Shown: positions 23,690 through 34,809, counted from the stretch's first letter. The stretch: DNA of 64,000 nt from Brachynemurus nebulosus (GCA_035578155.1 JAPWDM010000021.1:3282501-3346500), one strand, 5' to 3'. A program made the numbers and translations. Notes: a model not told the origin generated them from the letters alone.

Positions 23690-25176
23690 ACAAGTAAAGG
23701 TCTCGAGGCCGGACCTATCGATTTCGATGAAACTTAAATATATTGTAGAACACTAAAACTAAGGGACACGTATTTTTTTTTTATCTGCGGAAAAACGGTT
23801 TGAAGGGGTGAAATCGCCCTCCAAAAATTGGGGTAAAAATTTATTTTTTCAAATATCTCGAAAACAGTAAGAGATAGAGCAAAAGTTTAAATTGGTGATA
23901 TTACTCTTTTTTAAAGAGCTATCTATTGATATGCAATTTGTTCAAATTACATCAACAGGGATGGTTGGGGGTTAAAATTTAGGGGTTAATTTTGCAAAAA
24001 GGGGGTAAAAAATAAGCAATATAAAAATTTTGTTTACAGATTTGAAATCTATGTCAAAAAATCTAATTGACCTATTTTTGCTCAATGCCCTAATATTAAG
24101 TCTAGGGGTAGTTAACTAGAGGGTGACTATGTCGAATAGTCGTACAATTTGGGTATTTCAAGAAGTTCTTCTTCATGGAAAATAGCTTAAGACAATTAGA
24201 ATAACGTAGAAATGAAATTCTCGAATTTAAAATTGAGTTTGAGCAACATTGGAGAGGGGGTGAGTCACCCTCTTAAATTACATACTAGTTTATATACACT
24301 AATTTTTGCTATTAACCCACTGATAGTGGGTAAAATAATGTCACAATAAGTGGTTCTGAAGTTGGACTATCATATGTAAGGTCTTTATTAGGTTTGTTTT
24401 TTAATGGATATTATAGATTTCCTTACCGAAAATTATCGATACCGAAAATTACATAACCTAACCTAAAATAACGAAACCTAATAAAAACCTTACATACGAT
24501 AGTCTAACTTCAGAACCATCTATTGTGACATTATTACCCCCTGTCAGTGTGTTAATTGCAAAAATTAGTGTATGTAAACTAGTATGTAATTTAAGAGGGT
24601 GACTCACTCCCTCTCCAATGTTGCTCAAACTCAATTTTGAATTCGAGAATTTCATTTCTACGTTATTCTAATTGTCTTAAGCTATTTTCCATGAAGAAGA
24701 ACTTCTTGAAATACCCAAATAGTACGATTATTCGACATAGTCACCCTCTAGTTAACTACCCTTAGACTTAACATTAGGATATTGAGCAAAAACAGGTCGA
24801 TTAGATTTTTTGACGTAGATTTCAAATCTGTAAACAAAATTTTTATGTTGTTTATTTTTCACCCCCTTTTTGCAAAATTAACCCCCAAATTTTAACCCCC
24901 AACCACCCCCGTTGATGTAATTTGAACAAATTGCATATCAATAGGTAGCTCTTTAAAAAAGAGTAATATCGCCAATTCAAACTTTTGCTCTATCTCTTAC
25001 TGTTTTCGAGATATTTGAAAAATTAAATTTTTACCCCAATTTTTGAAGGGCGATTTCACCCCTTCAGACCGTTTTTCCGCAGATAAAAAAAAATACGTGT
25101 CCCTTAGTTTTTAGTGTTCTACAACATATTTAAGTTTTATCAAAATTGATAGGTCCGGCCTCGGGACCTTTACTTG
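23690..25176. mobile_element. Foldback element: 1.49 kb near-perfect palindrome in the transposase exon
   Basis: Two arms of about 700 bp (23690-~24396 and ~24471-25176) are inverted copies of each other around a loop of ~75 bp. Ends read CAAGTAAAGGTC on both strands after a TA (23688-23689 and 25177-25178), so TA is duplicated; the left end has one extra A. No coding capacity. TA duplication suggests mobilisation by a Tc1/mariner-type transposase (inference). Related single-arm fragments are at 9018-9225 and 49915-50458. Confidence 0.85.
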
Positions 25177-25462
25177 TAAGTAGAGCTCGTAGATGCATTG
25201 AAAATGCTTTTGGTATACTACCGGCTCGGTTTAGAATATATAGACGACCACTTCTAGCCAAAAAAAATAATTCAAGCGACGGTCGCGTTACACAATTTTT
25301 TAAATTTAAAAAAAAACTCAGGATACAAACTATTTCTTAGGAAACATGTCACAGGCTAATGCTATGACAAATGCTACTCGTGTTAGAGCAAATAATTACT
25401 CTCATAATGTGGAAGTAATTCGTCAAAAATTTGCAGAGTATTTCTTAGAAAATAAATTGTAA

Positions 25463-26310
25463 TAAATTTTTTGTATTTTTTTATATCTATACACATATAT
25501 TTATTTTATTTATAATTAAAACTGTTTAAGTAGCACTACATACTTTGTTTTTATTTATAATTTTTCTTTCAGAAAATAATTACTAACTCTGAATATTGCT
25601 GAAAGTCGAAAAACTTAGATACGCGAACTACTGGTCAAAAAAGTAACTACTGCGATTAGGCAGGATTAATTGTTTAGTAAGTTTTCGCTATTCAGTAAAT
25701 TTTTGGTGTGCAGTTTGTAAAAATATAAGTTGGCATATTTTTTTGATTTTTTCATAATATGTAATCTATTCTTTTCAAATAAAGACAGAAAGTTCTAAAT
25801 TGCTGTCACTTTTTTACTTGTCAACTTTAATTTACTGGCAGTAGTTTCTACATTCGCAACCAGATGGTTAAGAATTAAGTCAGACCCCCATTTTATTTCC
25901 CAGTAAATGAAATACAGTTTTCAATTTTATAATTTTTTTTGCGAATATTGTTTGGTTTGAAGTTAATTTGATACCACTAGTTTATATATAATTACTTAAA
26001 CTACGTTTATATATAATTACTTTAAACTACATAGATGCATATATAAATATAGAGAAAAATTTTACTAAATGATAAAAAATGATTATCTTTATTTAAGTAT
26101 TTTTAAACAAAAATAACTGGCGAAATTTCATCAGTACTTTAAAATAATACAAATTGAAAAAAAATTTTCCAGTAGAATAAAAAGCATGAAATTATTCACT
26201 CTCTAATTGTTACGGCTGTCAAACGCCAGTGTTGATAAAAATGCCACTAGAGCGCACTACGCGAGCTACGCAGCTTGTCTATTACTTAATACTACTACTT
26301 AAATTACTTA
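25463..26310. other. Region between the convergent Harbinger-A genes
   Basis: AT-rich, noncoding. Polyadenylation-like AATAAA occurs near 25462 for the transposase and TTTATT is present for the minus gene. No further elements recognised. Confidence 0.45.
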
Positions 26311-27291
26311 TTATAAACAATTTGGAAATTTTTTTTTGAATATTAATTGTTGAATTTCAATTTTGATTTCAATTTGTTCCCTTTTATTAAATGATTTTAC
26401 CTCCTCCGCAATGCTTTTAAAAAAATAATCTACATTGTCTAATTTTTTAGACAATTCTTCTTGCAGAAGTAAGTTTATGGTTTTTGTTTCTGCTATAAAA
26501 AAGAAAAAAAATGGTTTTTCTTAAATAGTTTAAAATATCTGAAGATCTTACATTTTCTCCCGTCCCTCCTCTTCTCCTTACGAACGGATTCTGAACAACC
26601 TGGTTCAGAATTATTTATATTACCTTCCGTTTCCTCCGAATTTGGTGTAAGAAATTCTTCTAGAGAAGACCTTACGCCACTGTCCTGGCTTCCTTCACTT
26701 CTGAAATTGCACAAATACATAAATATACATATTTAGCTGCAATAAAATTTATATATGTGACACGGAAAGCAAACAGGGATCTCTTATCGGAAATTCTGAT
26801 TTTGACTTTTTAATATTTTCCAAGTATGTTCTAAATTCTGAACAATTTTCATAATCAAATTATACCTGTTGCTATAATTCCACCAAAAAATTTTATATTA
26901 TATTCGTTTAACATAACAAATGAGTACACCAACATTTTACAAAATTTTAGTCAGAACCGAACCGTAATTTTCGTTAATCCAGGTTCTTAAATAAAAATAA
27001 CAAAAAACAATTATTACCTTATTGGCGAATCCATAATGTCCATAGTAATATTTTCGTTATTAACTTCCAAATCCTCGTTTTCTTCTTCTAGAATTTCAGT
27101 TTGTTTCCATTCTACAAAGTTAATATTTTTATTATTTTTAAGGTTATGTATTTCGTACAAATACAACTACGAACCTTTCCTCGTCTACATAATCGTTTAA
27201 AAAAGTTAAATATGCAAATAGTGGCCATATTTTTTTAAATTTGTCACTGTCGCTTGGTCGCTTCAATTTTTTCTTTTCTGATATATATTTA

Positions 27292-28558
27292 CAGTCAGTC
27301 AAGTAAGAGCGTGTTGATGGTTACTTGTAAAAAAAATGCTTAATGATTTTTTCAAATATATCAATATATTTATAACAAATAAACGAAAAATGCAAATACA
27401 TTAATAAACTGTCCAGTCGCCATTGGCATTAATAATCGCCTGACATCTACGAGGCATGCTCTCGACCAAATTCACAGCGTATTCTGGTGACAAGGATCTC
27501 CAAATTTGACGAATTCTTCGACATAACTTTTTTAAAGTGAAAACTTTTACACCACGGAGTCTTTGCTTAATATATGCCCATACGCTTTCCATGGGATTGG
27601 CGTCTGGAGATTGCGATGACCACTCAAGTATATTAATGCCGCAGTGAGTCTTCCATTCGGTACAGAGCTTGCTCTTGTATTTGGGGTCATTGTCTTCCTG
27701 AAGAAACCACTCCTCGTTCTTCTGAATAAACCAACGTTTGGCAGTCGGTATCAAACATGTCTTATAAATTTCAAGCATTTTTGCTGCATTTAAGTTGCTG
27801 GTAAACAGGTGCAGAGAACCGAAACCCTTTTTTGAGAAACAGCCCCAAAGGTGCACTTTCACTGGATACTTAACAGTTCTTTCCACTAATTTATTGAGAG
27901 AGGTAGACCAGGCTCGCTTAATACTAGTATTCCCCCAAACAGAACACTCGTCTGTGAAGATGATATTGTCCCAATCTCGGTCAATATTGCTTTTTGCCCA
28001 AGCGAGACGTTTTTTAAGATGTTTTTCACTTAACAAACTTTTCTTTAATGTACTTCGATATTTAATATCTTGATCATGTAGATGACTTCGAATAGTTTCG
28101 TATGGTATATTTAAACCTTTCTTTTTTAATATAGCTTCTCCTTTCCTGAATGTTAATGTAGGATTCCGTAAAAACAAATTCGTTATCTGTTGTTTGATTC
28201 GCGGGGTTATTTTCCCTTTAAGACCACGTTCCGGTAAATCATCAACAGTTTTAGTTTCTTTATACCGCTTTACCCACTTACGCACGAACGAAGTTGATTT
28301 TTTCATATATTTAGCAGCCGCAACATAGCTTAATTTTGGGCCTCTGGGATGAGAACAAAGGAATACTGCCTCGAAGCGAGACGCGTACGCTGCACTCATT
28401 GCGCAATACGTGATTCCCCGGCGGAATATCAAGGTCGATTGAATGTTTTTGATAATGCATGAAAGAGACGAAGTTCCTTTATACATTTATGAAATCGAAA
28501 GAGCAATATCTTTTCTCGGAGGTTCGTAATGTTAAACACGCTCTTACTTGACCGACTG
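27292..28558 (-). mobile_element. Tc1-like element, apparently intact, inside the MADF exon
   Basis: 1267 bp with inverted termini CAGTCAGTCAAGTAAGAGCG (left) and CAGTCGGTCAAGTAAGAGCG (right, reverse complement). TA duplication at 27290-27291 and 28559-28560. Encodes one uninterrupted transposase on the minus strand. Confidence 0.93.
27401..28399 (-). CDS. Tc1-family transposase, DD34E
   Basis: Cut-and-paste transposase. Starting at the Met of MSAAYASRF (28399) gives 332 aa, the usual Tc1 length; an upstream in-frame Met would add 29 residues. N-terminal helix-turn-helix region (SYVAAAKYMKKSTSFVRKWV) and a second DNA-binding helix pair. Catalytic residues: FTDECSVW (Asp), EDNDPKYKSK (Asp), SPDANPMESVW (Glu), with 34 residues between the second Asp and the Glu. 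Frame has no stop or shift, and termini differ at only one position in 20, so it may be recently active. Related to Tc1 rather than mariner (DD34D). Confidence 0.93.
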   Translation of the reverse strand: MSAAYASRFEAVFLCSHPRGPKLSYVAAAKYMKKSTSFVRKWVKRYKETKTVDDLPERGLKGKITPRIKQQITNLFLRNPTLTFRKGEAILKKKGLNIPYETIRSHLHDQDIKYRSTLKKSLLSEKHLKKRLAWAKSNIDRDWDNIIFTDECSVWGNTSIKRAWSTSLNKLVERTVKYPVKVHLWGCFSKKGFGSLHLFTSNLNAAKMLEIYKTCLIPTAKRWFIQKNEEWFLQEDNDPKYKSKLCTEWKTHCGINILEWSSQSPDANPMESVWAYIKQRLRGVKVFTLKKLCRRIRQIWRSLSPEYAVNLVESMPRRCQAIINANGDWTVY

Positions 28559-28811
28559 TATATTTTATATTTTTCCATCTCTGACTACATCTTTCCGCTG
28601 AAATTTAGTATTTAAAACAAAATTACAAATCAGCATCACTATATAAAATATTGTTAAATAAATAAAAACATATAAACTTACAAGGCCAATCCATTTCTTT
28701 GGCAATTTCATTCCACGCCTTCGTTCGTAAATAAACATTTTTATAATCATGGTCTTTAACATTGTATAAAAAACGTTTTTCTCGAACTAAATTAATTAGT
28801 TTTTCATCCAT

Positions 28812-29051
28812 GATAAAAAATTTTAAATACAAATTGCAAACACAAACAAATTAAAAATGACGTTTGGCGTCCCCGTTAGCTTGGCTTGCTTTGCTTGTTC
28901 GTTTGAAAAGTTGAAGTTGAATCAAACATTCGTAAACGGGACAAGCTAACAAGCAGTGATGCGCGCGTCTTCAAAATTTTAAATCTGATTGACTACAAAA
29001 AAACTAACAAGCTAAATAAGCGGTGCGATATTTTTAAGCCAAGACGTACCT
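28812..29051. other. Right end of Harbinger-A, upstream of MADF gene
   Basis: Holds repeated GCTTG/CAAGC motifs (28880-28955) and the right inverted terminus. Probably the MADF gene promoter, by position only. Confidence 0.5.
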
Positions 29052-29173
29052 TAAGGTCTATACATTTCTAAACTGAAAAAATACATAAATAAAAGATGTC
29101 CTTGAAAATAAGTGGCTGAATGTGCCTTGACTTCTGATTTTTTTACCACATTTCATATTTTATTATTTGTAAA

Positions 29174-29753
29174 TAGGGATGTTTATATTTTTAAAAGAAC
29201 CTATGGAAACATATGGATATATATTATACCGGTATTTTTCAAATATATTATCAGTATCGCAGAGCAATATCGATAAAAAATATCGATACTTCGATATATC
29301 GTTTTTTATTATTATATTACTGAGGTAAAATTAAAATATTAATGACACCTACTGCTTGTAATTACGTTTATTCACGAGAAAAAAGCAAAAAACAATTAAA
29401 CTAGTATTTTTCTGGGACAGTTTTTAGGAAAACTATTTTTCTTATGCGTTTCCCTGTCAACTTTGTCGATTTTCTACGATTATCGGGAATCACTGTTCGC
29501 AACCAAAGAAAGCTTAAATAGCTAGTTAGATAGCATCATACTTATTATACTGTATTATGTTACATACTTTCTGATTAGGTAAATTACTACAAGAAAAGCT
29601 TATTCTTGGAAAATATATCGATGTCGATACTGACATTTCAGTATCGAACTATCGATATAACCGATTGAAAAATATCGGTCGAAAATATCGATACTTTATA
29701 AAATTTAAAAAAAATCGAATATTCCGTATATCGATATAATATCAACACCCCTA
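29174..29753. mobile_element. hAT-type nonautonomous element (copy 3)
   Basis: Target duplication TTTGTAAA at 29166-29173 and 29754-29761. Termini TAGGGATGTTTATATT and (reverse complement) TAGGGGTGTTGATATT. Subterminal regions are packed with ATCGATA-type motifs (TATCGAT and variants), likely transposase binding sites. 580 bp, noncoding. Confidence 0.88.
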
Positions 29754-29761
29754 TTTGTAAA

Positions 29762-32492
29762 GTGACTAATTTGGACATATAATATGGGTGATTTAAAATA
29801 GTGCAAAAAGAGCTCTTCTGACCGAATTATTTTATTTAATAAAGAAGTAGTTAAAAAACGTTTGACTATACTGGAAGTCCGAAAAACATTTTCTTTAAAA
29901 TTTAGTGATGCTGAAATTCCAGTAATTGTAGAGGAAACGTTAGACTATTACAATAAATGTTATAAAGATTTCACTGCTTTGAAAAAAAAAAGTATAAAGA
30001 AAATTTAGATAACAGTGAAGTTGGATTATAGCTATCTCTATCTACGTCTCTGTTAGAAAAATCAGAGTAAGTCTGATTAAGGAACTCAACCAAGCTTTTT
30101 GGACCTCCAATTGGCCAATGCTCCGAACTGGGTATTTTGCACATCTTTCGTTTATAAAATAATTTTTTGTTTGCCAAAATTTGCAACAATTCAAAAGTTT
30201 TCCCACATTTTTTTACTGCGTGTTAATGGAATCACATAAGCTTTTAAGCCATTATTATACTTAAACCAACTGTCGGGAAATATTTAAATTTTTTGTAATA
30301 AAAATGAATTTTTAGTTAAAATTTGCAAAAATTCTAAAATTTTTTAAGTAATTCTTTACACCGTGATAAAGAGCGGCAAAAAGTACATACGATGGCTTTG
30401 AGCCATTATTCTATCTAAACGAGTTTTCGTAAAAAGTATTTTTTGTAAACGCAAATTCGCTGTTTTATGCAGGATGCTATGACAGAGGTTTTTTTTTAAA
30501 TTCTAACCAAAATCAAAGGCCCCTATGTCTGCCACCTTTATTTCCCTCTTCCAGGAAGTATATGAAATCCAAAAATATAGATTAGAAAGACCATGAAATG
30601 ACTCGGTCGGCCGCGTTTGTTTTTTTTTTTACATATTTGTAATTATTTTTTGTAAAAATGCAGCGATGTGGACGTCTGCCTTCTACAAATTTGGTATATA
30701 CTGACTGCCATTAATACAATATATAAATGGCAGACACGATGTTGTGATTTAAGGGAGTTCTTTTCTTTGCATTTTCAAAATTTATTTGCAAAATGTCAGC
30801 ACCATCTGAACTTCGTTCTTTTTCTTATTCGTACAGAAGTAAACTACCTAACATATTACTATCAACGATGACGGAATCATATACTTAAATTGCCATCAGC
30901 TTCCTAGCTGTTATTAACCCAGTAATTTCGTCGAATGAAGATGACTCATTTACTTCTTTAAAAGGGTTAAAAAAGGGTATTTCTACTATTTTTTTGTTAA
31001 TATATACAATCATATATTTTATTTAAACAATTCAGCATATCAAAGATACATATTTAAACAGTATTTTGTGAAATTTTTATTTAAAAATTCCGAAAACTCA
31101 GCCGTCAGTACCTCATCTCCTTTGACGTCTAAAAAAAATGCTCTTGCCCTGGACAGCATAACTCATTATTGGTTCATTTAAAATAAAAAAAACCAAAAAT
31201 ATTTCGTTAGTACATGGATAAATCTCGTTATTGGACGAAGGAAAAAAAATTAAAATTTGAATTTTTGACAGACTGAACAAAAAAACATATTTTTTGGTCA
31301 AATGTATTGGCTCGAAAAAATTAGCTGTAATAAAAAAAAATCCTTCGTTCAATGACTAGATAATGGTATTTCAAAGATGTGTGCAAAATTTGAACAAAAT
31401 CGCTTCATAACTTTTCGAGAAATCATGTCCACCGATTTAAAAAATTGAGTTTTGAGATAAACGCCTTTAAAATTTACTGCGCTGCACTGACGTGGCCTGA
31501 TGGGCGGAACTTCCGAAGGGTCTATCTCTTAGAATTTTACTTGGATCAATTTGAAATTTTAGGAGAATATTTTAAACATATACTTATTTAATAAGACAAA
31601 AAAATCGATTTTTTTAAATTTTCAAACCCACCTAACCCCTTAATTTTTTCAATGCATTACTTATGTTATTTTGGTTTATTTGATTCTCATGCTAAACAAC
31701 TTAAATAGCAGCAATCTTTGAAACTGAGTTTTTATTGAAATTTGGAAGATTTTCGGTATTGTTTAAAAATTAGTCAATGAGCAATTTGTTGTCTGTAAAT
31801 TCTCTCGAACTTTTCTATTACATCCTGGTCCAGAGGTTGAATCATGACTTGAAACATTAGCAGGGAAAAATTTTATAACTAAATCCAATATTCAAGTAAT
31901 AATTTTGACTAAAAGAGGCGATAAGTTAGAAAATTTTATTTTCTTGTAAAAATTATTCGACTGGTTTTAACGCCTAGTTAGCGTCATTATCAGGAAAGAC
32001 GTATCGCATGGTCTAACAGACCGAAAAAATCTATCAAACACATCAAAATATCCAATTTCCGAGAGTTTATACACTCAAAATTGTAAAGAAGAGTCTGCTT
32101 ACATTTGAAGAAGATGATTTTTAAGCAAACAAAATAAAACAAAAAACATTTTTCTTACGGCATAACTGATTAATCCATATTGGAAAACAAATTTGGTGCA
32201 ATTTTTAGTATGATTATTTAAACAACAGAAAATTCATTGTTGACGAAAATGCGAGGAAAAATTTTTTAGGAATTTTTAATATTTCTGTTTAAATGAAGAA
32301 TAAATCAGATCACAAAATGGATTTTTTCACTATGTTGAAATGTATCATATTGAATTTTGATTTTAATTGTTTGAACTTTTGAATATATTTAAAACAAAGG
32401 AAGTATCATCATTACGGAAAATATGGACAATTTTGAACAAAAGGAAGGAATTTATGAAAAAGTCCGAAATTAAACTGAAGAAAATAATTTTA
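29762..32492. other. Unassigned AT-rich interval
   Basis: No recognised gene. A + frame at ~29840-30005 (LTILEVRKTFSLKF...) and a - frame at 30189-29971 (PIGGPKSLVEFLN) read protein-like but match no family I know. A motif at ~31940-31985 (GACTGGTTTTAACGCC, then CATTATCAGG) resembles a Penelope-type terminus. Confidence 0.35.
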
Positions 32493-32721
32493 GATTGGCG
32501 ACGCAAAGATTACGCGAGCGCTCCTGGTTTTTTAAATTAGAAGCTGTATCAAGTAAAAATTTTTGTATACGTTTAATTGTCGATAGAAAAATGTACTATA
32601 CAAATTATGCGCAAATTACTAGATTTTATATCGTCCAGTAATCGTATACGTATATTTTTACTTGATGCTAGTTCTAATTTTACCACCAGAGGCGCGAGTG
32701 AGAATCTTTTCGTCGCCAATC
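32493..32721. mobile_element. Inverted-repeat MITE, family unknown
   Basis: Left end GATTGGCGACGCAAAGATT; right end (reverse complement) GATTGGCGACGAAAAGATT. Similarity continues imperfectly for about 75 bp inward (CTGGT, AAATTAGAA, ATCAAGTAAAAAT). 229 bp. No clear target duplication, so superfamily is not assigned. Confidence 0.65.
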
Positions 32722-33194
32722 ACAAATATATCAACACAAATGCACTTTATTTTACAATTAAATGGTTAATTTTTAGAATTTTTAATTTTTTAAATGTTTT
32801 TTTAAAAATACACACTAGCTGAATTGTAAAATTGTCAATTATGTTTTAAATTTTAGTTTTTAGTTTTAATTGATATTTTCCATTAGGGTCGCTAATGGAT
32901 GCAGTTACCGATGGACGCAATCCATAATTTCAGTTTAGCTATAACAGCGTCTGGATTCGTTTTCAGTGCTATACCCCTCCATCAATGATCTAAAAAAGCA
33001 ATAGAAAAAGGGAAAGGTTAGTTAGTGTAATATTGGAAAAAAAACTATATTTCTTCAAATACTATTTGCTGTTTACCTTTGTTTCATAACTCTTCGAAAA
33101 TAAATCGTCGAGTGAGAGATAGTGCCACACCCGTGCCATTTGGGCAGGCGTATCATCGACCGGAAATAGTTCAAGAAATTATTGTAACTCAGAC
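32722..33194. other. Interval before Gypsy-2 gag
   Basis: AT-rich, no recognised feature. May include part of the Gypsy-2 untranslated leader near 33150-33194, which resembles the leader of Gypsy-1 gag. Confidence 0.35.
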
Positions 33195-34145
33195 ATGCCT
33201 GGGACTCGTAGTCAGAGCTCTACCGCACCACGGTCCGCGAACGACCAGCCGATGTCAACCAAAAACGCCACTGCTGCGGTATCTACGCCAGTAGCCAGTG
33301 GGTCCCATTCGTCGCCACGTATTGGACCAAGCCACCGTGAATCAGCAAGTCACCACCGAATTGGAAATATTGTCGTCACAAGTCCACACGCTAAGGCAAC
33401 AGCTCCGTGAAATTTATTACCACTCTCCGGCGTACGGCGTATTCAAGCCGTGGAAACAGTTATCAACAGATGTTTGTTACATGATCATACGTTCCTTCGT
33501 TTAGTGTCACAGAGGTGTGCCGGTGCGTTATTAGAGTGGTGGATAGTGCACATAGACCAGTTTGCAAATTGGACAGAATTTAAAAGACAACTGATCAACG
33601 ATCTAATCAACCCGGTGCAGTTTTCGCTATTGTTGACATCACTCATTTTCCGAAATCAATTGCCTTCCGAAAGTTTCCGAGACTATGTGATGGACATCAA
33701 AATGACAGCCGCGGTGCTGCAGATCCCAATATCGGAACGCCAAATAGTGTCGTCGATATGGTTGCGTCGCAATTTGGCCACACTGGAGACCTGCAGAATA
33801 CAACAACCACCGAGTACTTATGCGGAGTTGGCCACCATGGTGTCGAACATCGAATTGTACCAAGAGCAGAGAGCGCTGTTGTTACAGAACGAGGCTCAGA
33901 CTTCAGGACCACGGATTAAGACCCAACCAAAAAAACTAGGTAAGGCTGATTTTACTAGTACTAAATTACATGCTACTACACCTACTGACTCTCGACAATT
34001 ATACACTCGTAAGAGCCAGCTACATACATTGCTCATTAATTTAAAGGCAGAGAGCGTCAATCACTTACTTCCAGTCATAGACGTGTCCGTCGGTCCGTTA
34101 AAGTTCCAGGGATTAATCGACTCCGGGGCAAGTTCCTCCTTTATG
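33195..34145 (+). pseudogene. gag: Gypsy-2 gag plus start of protease, truncated
   Basis: Same family as Gypsy-1: starts MPGTRSQSSTAP at 33195, then shifts frame (33298-33504, 33450-34163). ALLEWW, FKRQLINDL, LPSESFRDYV and SIWLRRNLATLETC match the first copy closely. The frame reaches the protease start (PLKFQGLIDSGASSS; DTG is changed to DSG), then stops matching Gypsy-1 at ~34140, where MADF sequence begins. No RT, integrase or LTR of this copy is in the window. Confidence 0.85.
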
Positions 34146-34809
34146 ACGAATTGCTATTTCTAGTTCCACACGTTAAAGATGCCAAAACTTCTGGAAACTA
34201 CAACATTCCAAGAAATGAATCAGAGCAAAATATTGAAAGCCAGCCAGCATCACCAAACATTGAAAATTCTCACGCTGAAATATTACCTGCCTCTCCTAAA
34301 CCCCAATGAAAAAGAAAAAGAAAACGATGACATCTTTTGAGGACGAGATTTTAAAAGTTATAAGAAAAGACATGATGGAGGCTGATGAAAACAAAACATT
34401 CTGTCTATCTTTGGTCCAGTCTGAAAATAATAAACGATGACACCAAAATGTTAACAAAAATTGAGATATTAAATGTAACTCGCATATTTTCAAGTAGATC
34501 ACAAAGCAGTCAGCTATATTACAGTCACCTAAATACCGGGCTACAACCAACAGTCGTCCACACTTAGACCACACATCAGCAGCACTCACAGCAAACATCC
34601 ATACAGATTTTGGAGAATCATCAACATCGTGCCCCTACCTCAACTACACATAGTTTTAGACCACATTCCGCACAAAGCTATTTTAGTACTTTCGACCCTG
34701 TTGCTAGTCCATCTCCATCGGGTACCGATCCATCAAGTTCAATAACGATTCAAAGCTCCTTAACAAATGTAAGCTCACCGGAAGAACTATATAGTCTAGA
34801 TAACTACTG
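34139..34809 (+). pseudogene. MADF-BESS protein, C-terminal part only
   Basis: Begins in the end of a MADF domain (YDELLFLVPHV, readable from ~34139). A polar linker with TGA (~34308) follows, then a BESS motif (ADENKTFCLSLVQ, shifting one frame near 34420 to TKMLTKIEILNVTRIF), and a Ser/Thr/Pro-rich tail ending TAA 34807-34809 (SSPEELYSLDNY). AATAAA-like signals follow. MADF-BESS proteins are arthropod DNA-binding regulators; whether this is a host gene fragment or a transposon partner gene is not clear. It is joined directly to Gypsy-2 protease sequence. Confidence 0.7.

Larger units (their letters stand above)
22533..25462 (+). pseudogene. HARBI1-type PIF/Harbinger transposase, four exons, interrupted
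   Basis: DDE nuclease that would cut and join Harbinger-A ends. Exon 1 runs from ATG 22533 (or 22625) to 22813, exon 2 is 22907-22959, exon 3 is 23045-23226, exon 4 is 23348-23689 continuing at 25179-25462; introns have GT-AG ends. Motifs: MSPENFDELL, GDSMTSMTYLFRI, CIGAIDGKHV (first Asp), SNTGSQNFNYKGTHN, VGDEAFPL (second Asp), RRCIENAFGIL (Glu). A palindromic element separates Asp-2 from Glu; removing it with one TA restores FRLSRARR. Other damage: a frameshift between 22533 and 22589, a one-base shift in the A9 run at 22750-22758, and loss of the expected LHN block near 25290. The C-terminus EYFLENKL ends at TAA 25460. Confidence 0.85.
26311..28811 (-). pseudogene. MADF-BESS gene of Harbinger-A, five exons, split by a Tc1 element
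   Basis: DNA-binding partner protein. Exon 1: ATG 28811-28682 (MDEKLINLV, LYNVKDHDYKN, AWNEIAKEMDW). Exon 2: 28597-28559 plus 27291-27175 (RCSQRWKNI, KLKRPSDSDKFKKIWPLF), completing the MADF domain; the Tc1 element lies within it at a TA. Exon 3: 27111-27018. Exon 4: 26700-26552 (acidic, Ser-rich). Exon 5: 26492-26311 with a BESS motif (DYFFKSIAEEVKSF, IKIEIQQLIF), stop 26311. All have GT-AG boundaries, but the exon 2-3 junction is one base out of phase. MADF/Myb-like partners are known for PIF/Harbinger elements. Removing the Tc1 with one TA restores the exon 2 frame. Confidence 0.85.
19332..29051. mobile_element. Harbinger-A: PIF/Harbinger transposon carrying three later insertions
   Basis: Left terminus AGGTGCGTCTTAGCTTA and right terminus (reverse complement) AGGTACGTCTTGGCTTA, with a second matching block (ATCGCAC.GCTT.TTT) just inside each. 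Target duplication TAA at 19329-19331 and 29052-29054. Inside are a HARBI1-type transposase gene (+) and a convergent MADF-BESS gene (-), the two-gene plan of this superfamily, plus a DUF7869-type ORF. Removing the hAT MITE, palindrome and Tc1 with their duplications leaves about 5.9 kb. The termini were matched by eye; the association with the genes is inference from position. Confidence 0.75.

Noticed and set aside
23690..25176. Assembly artefact (head-to-head misjoin) as the cause of the palindrome
   Set aside because: Both ends carry TA, flanks join to restore the transposase, arms differ at scattered bases, and relatives occur elsewhere in the window.
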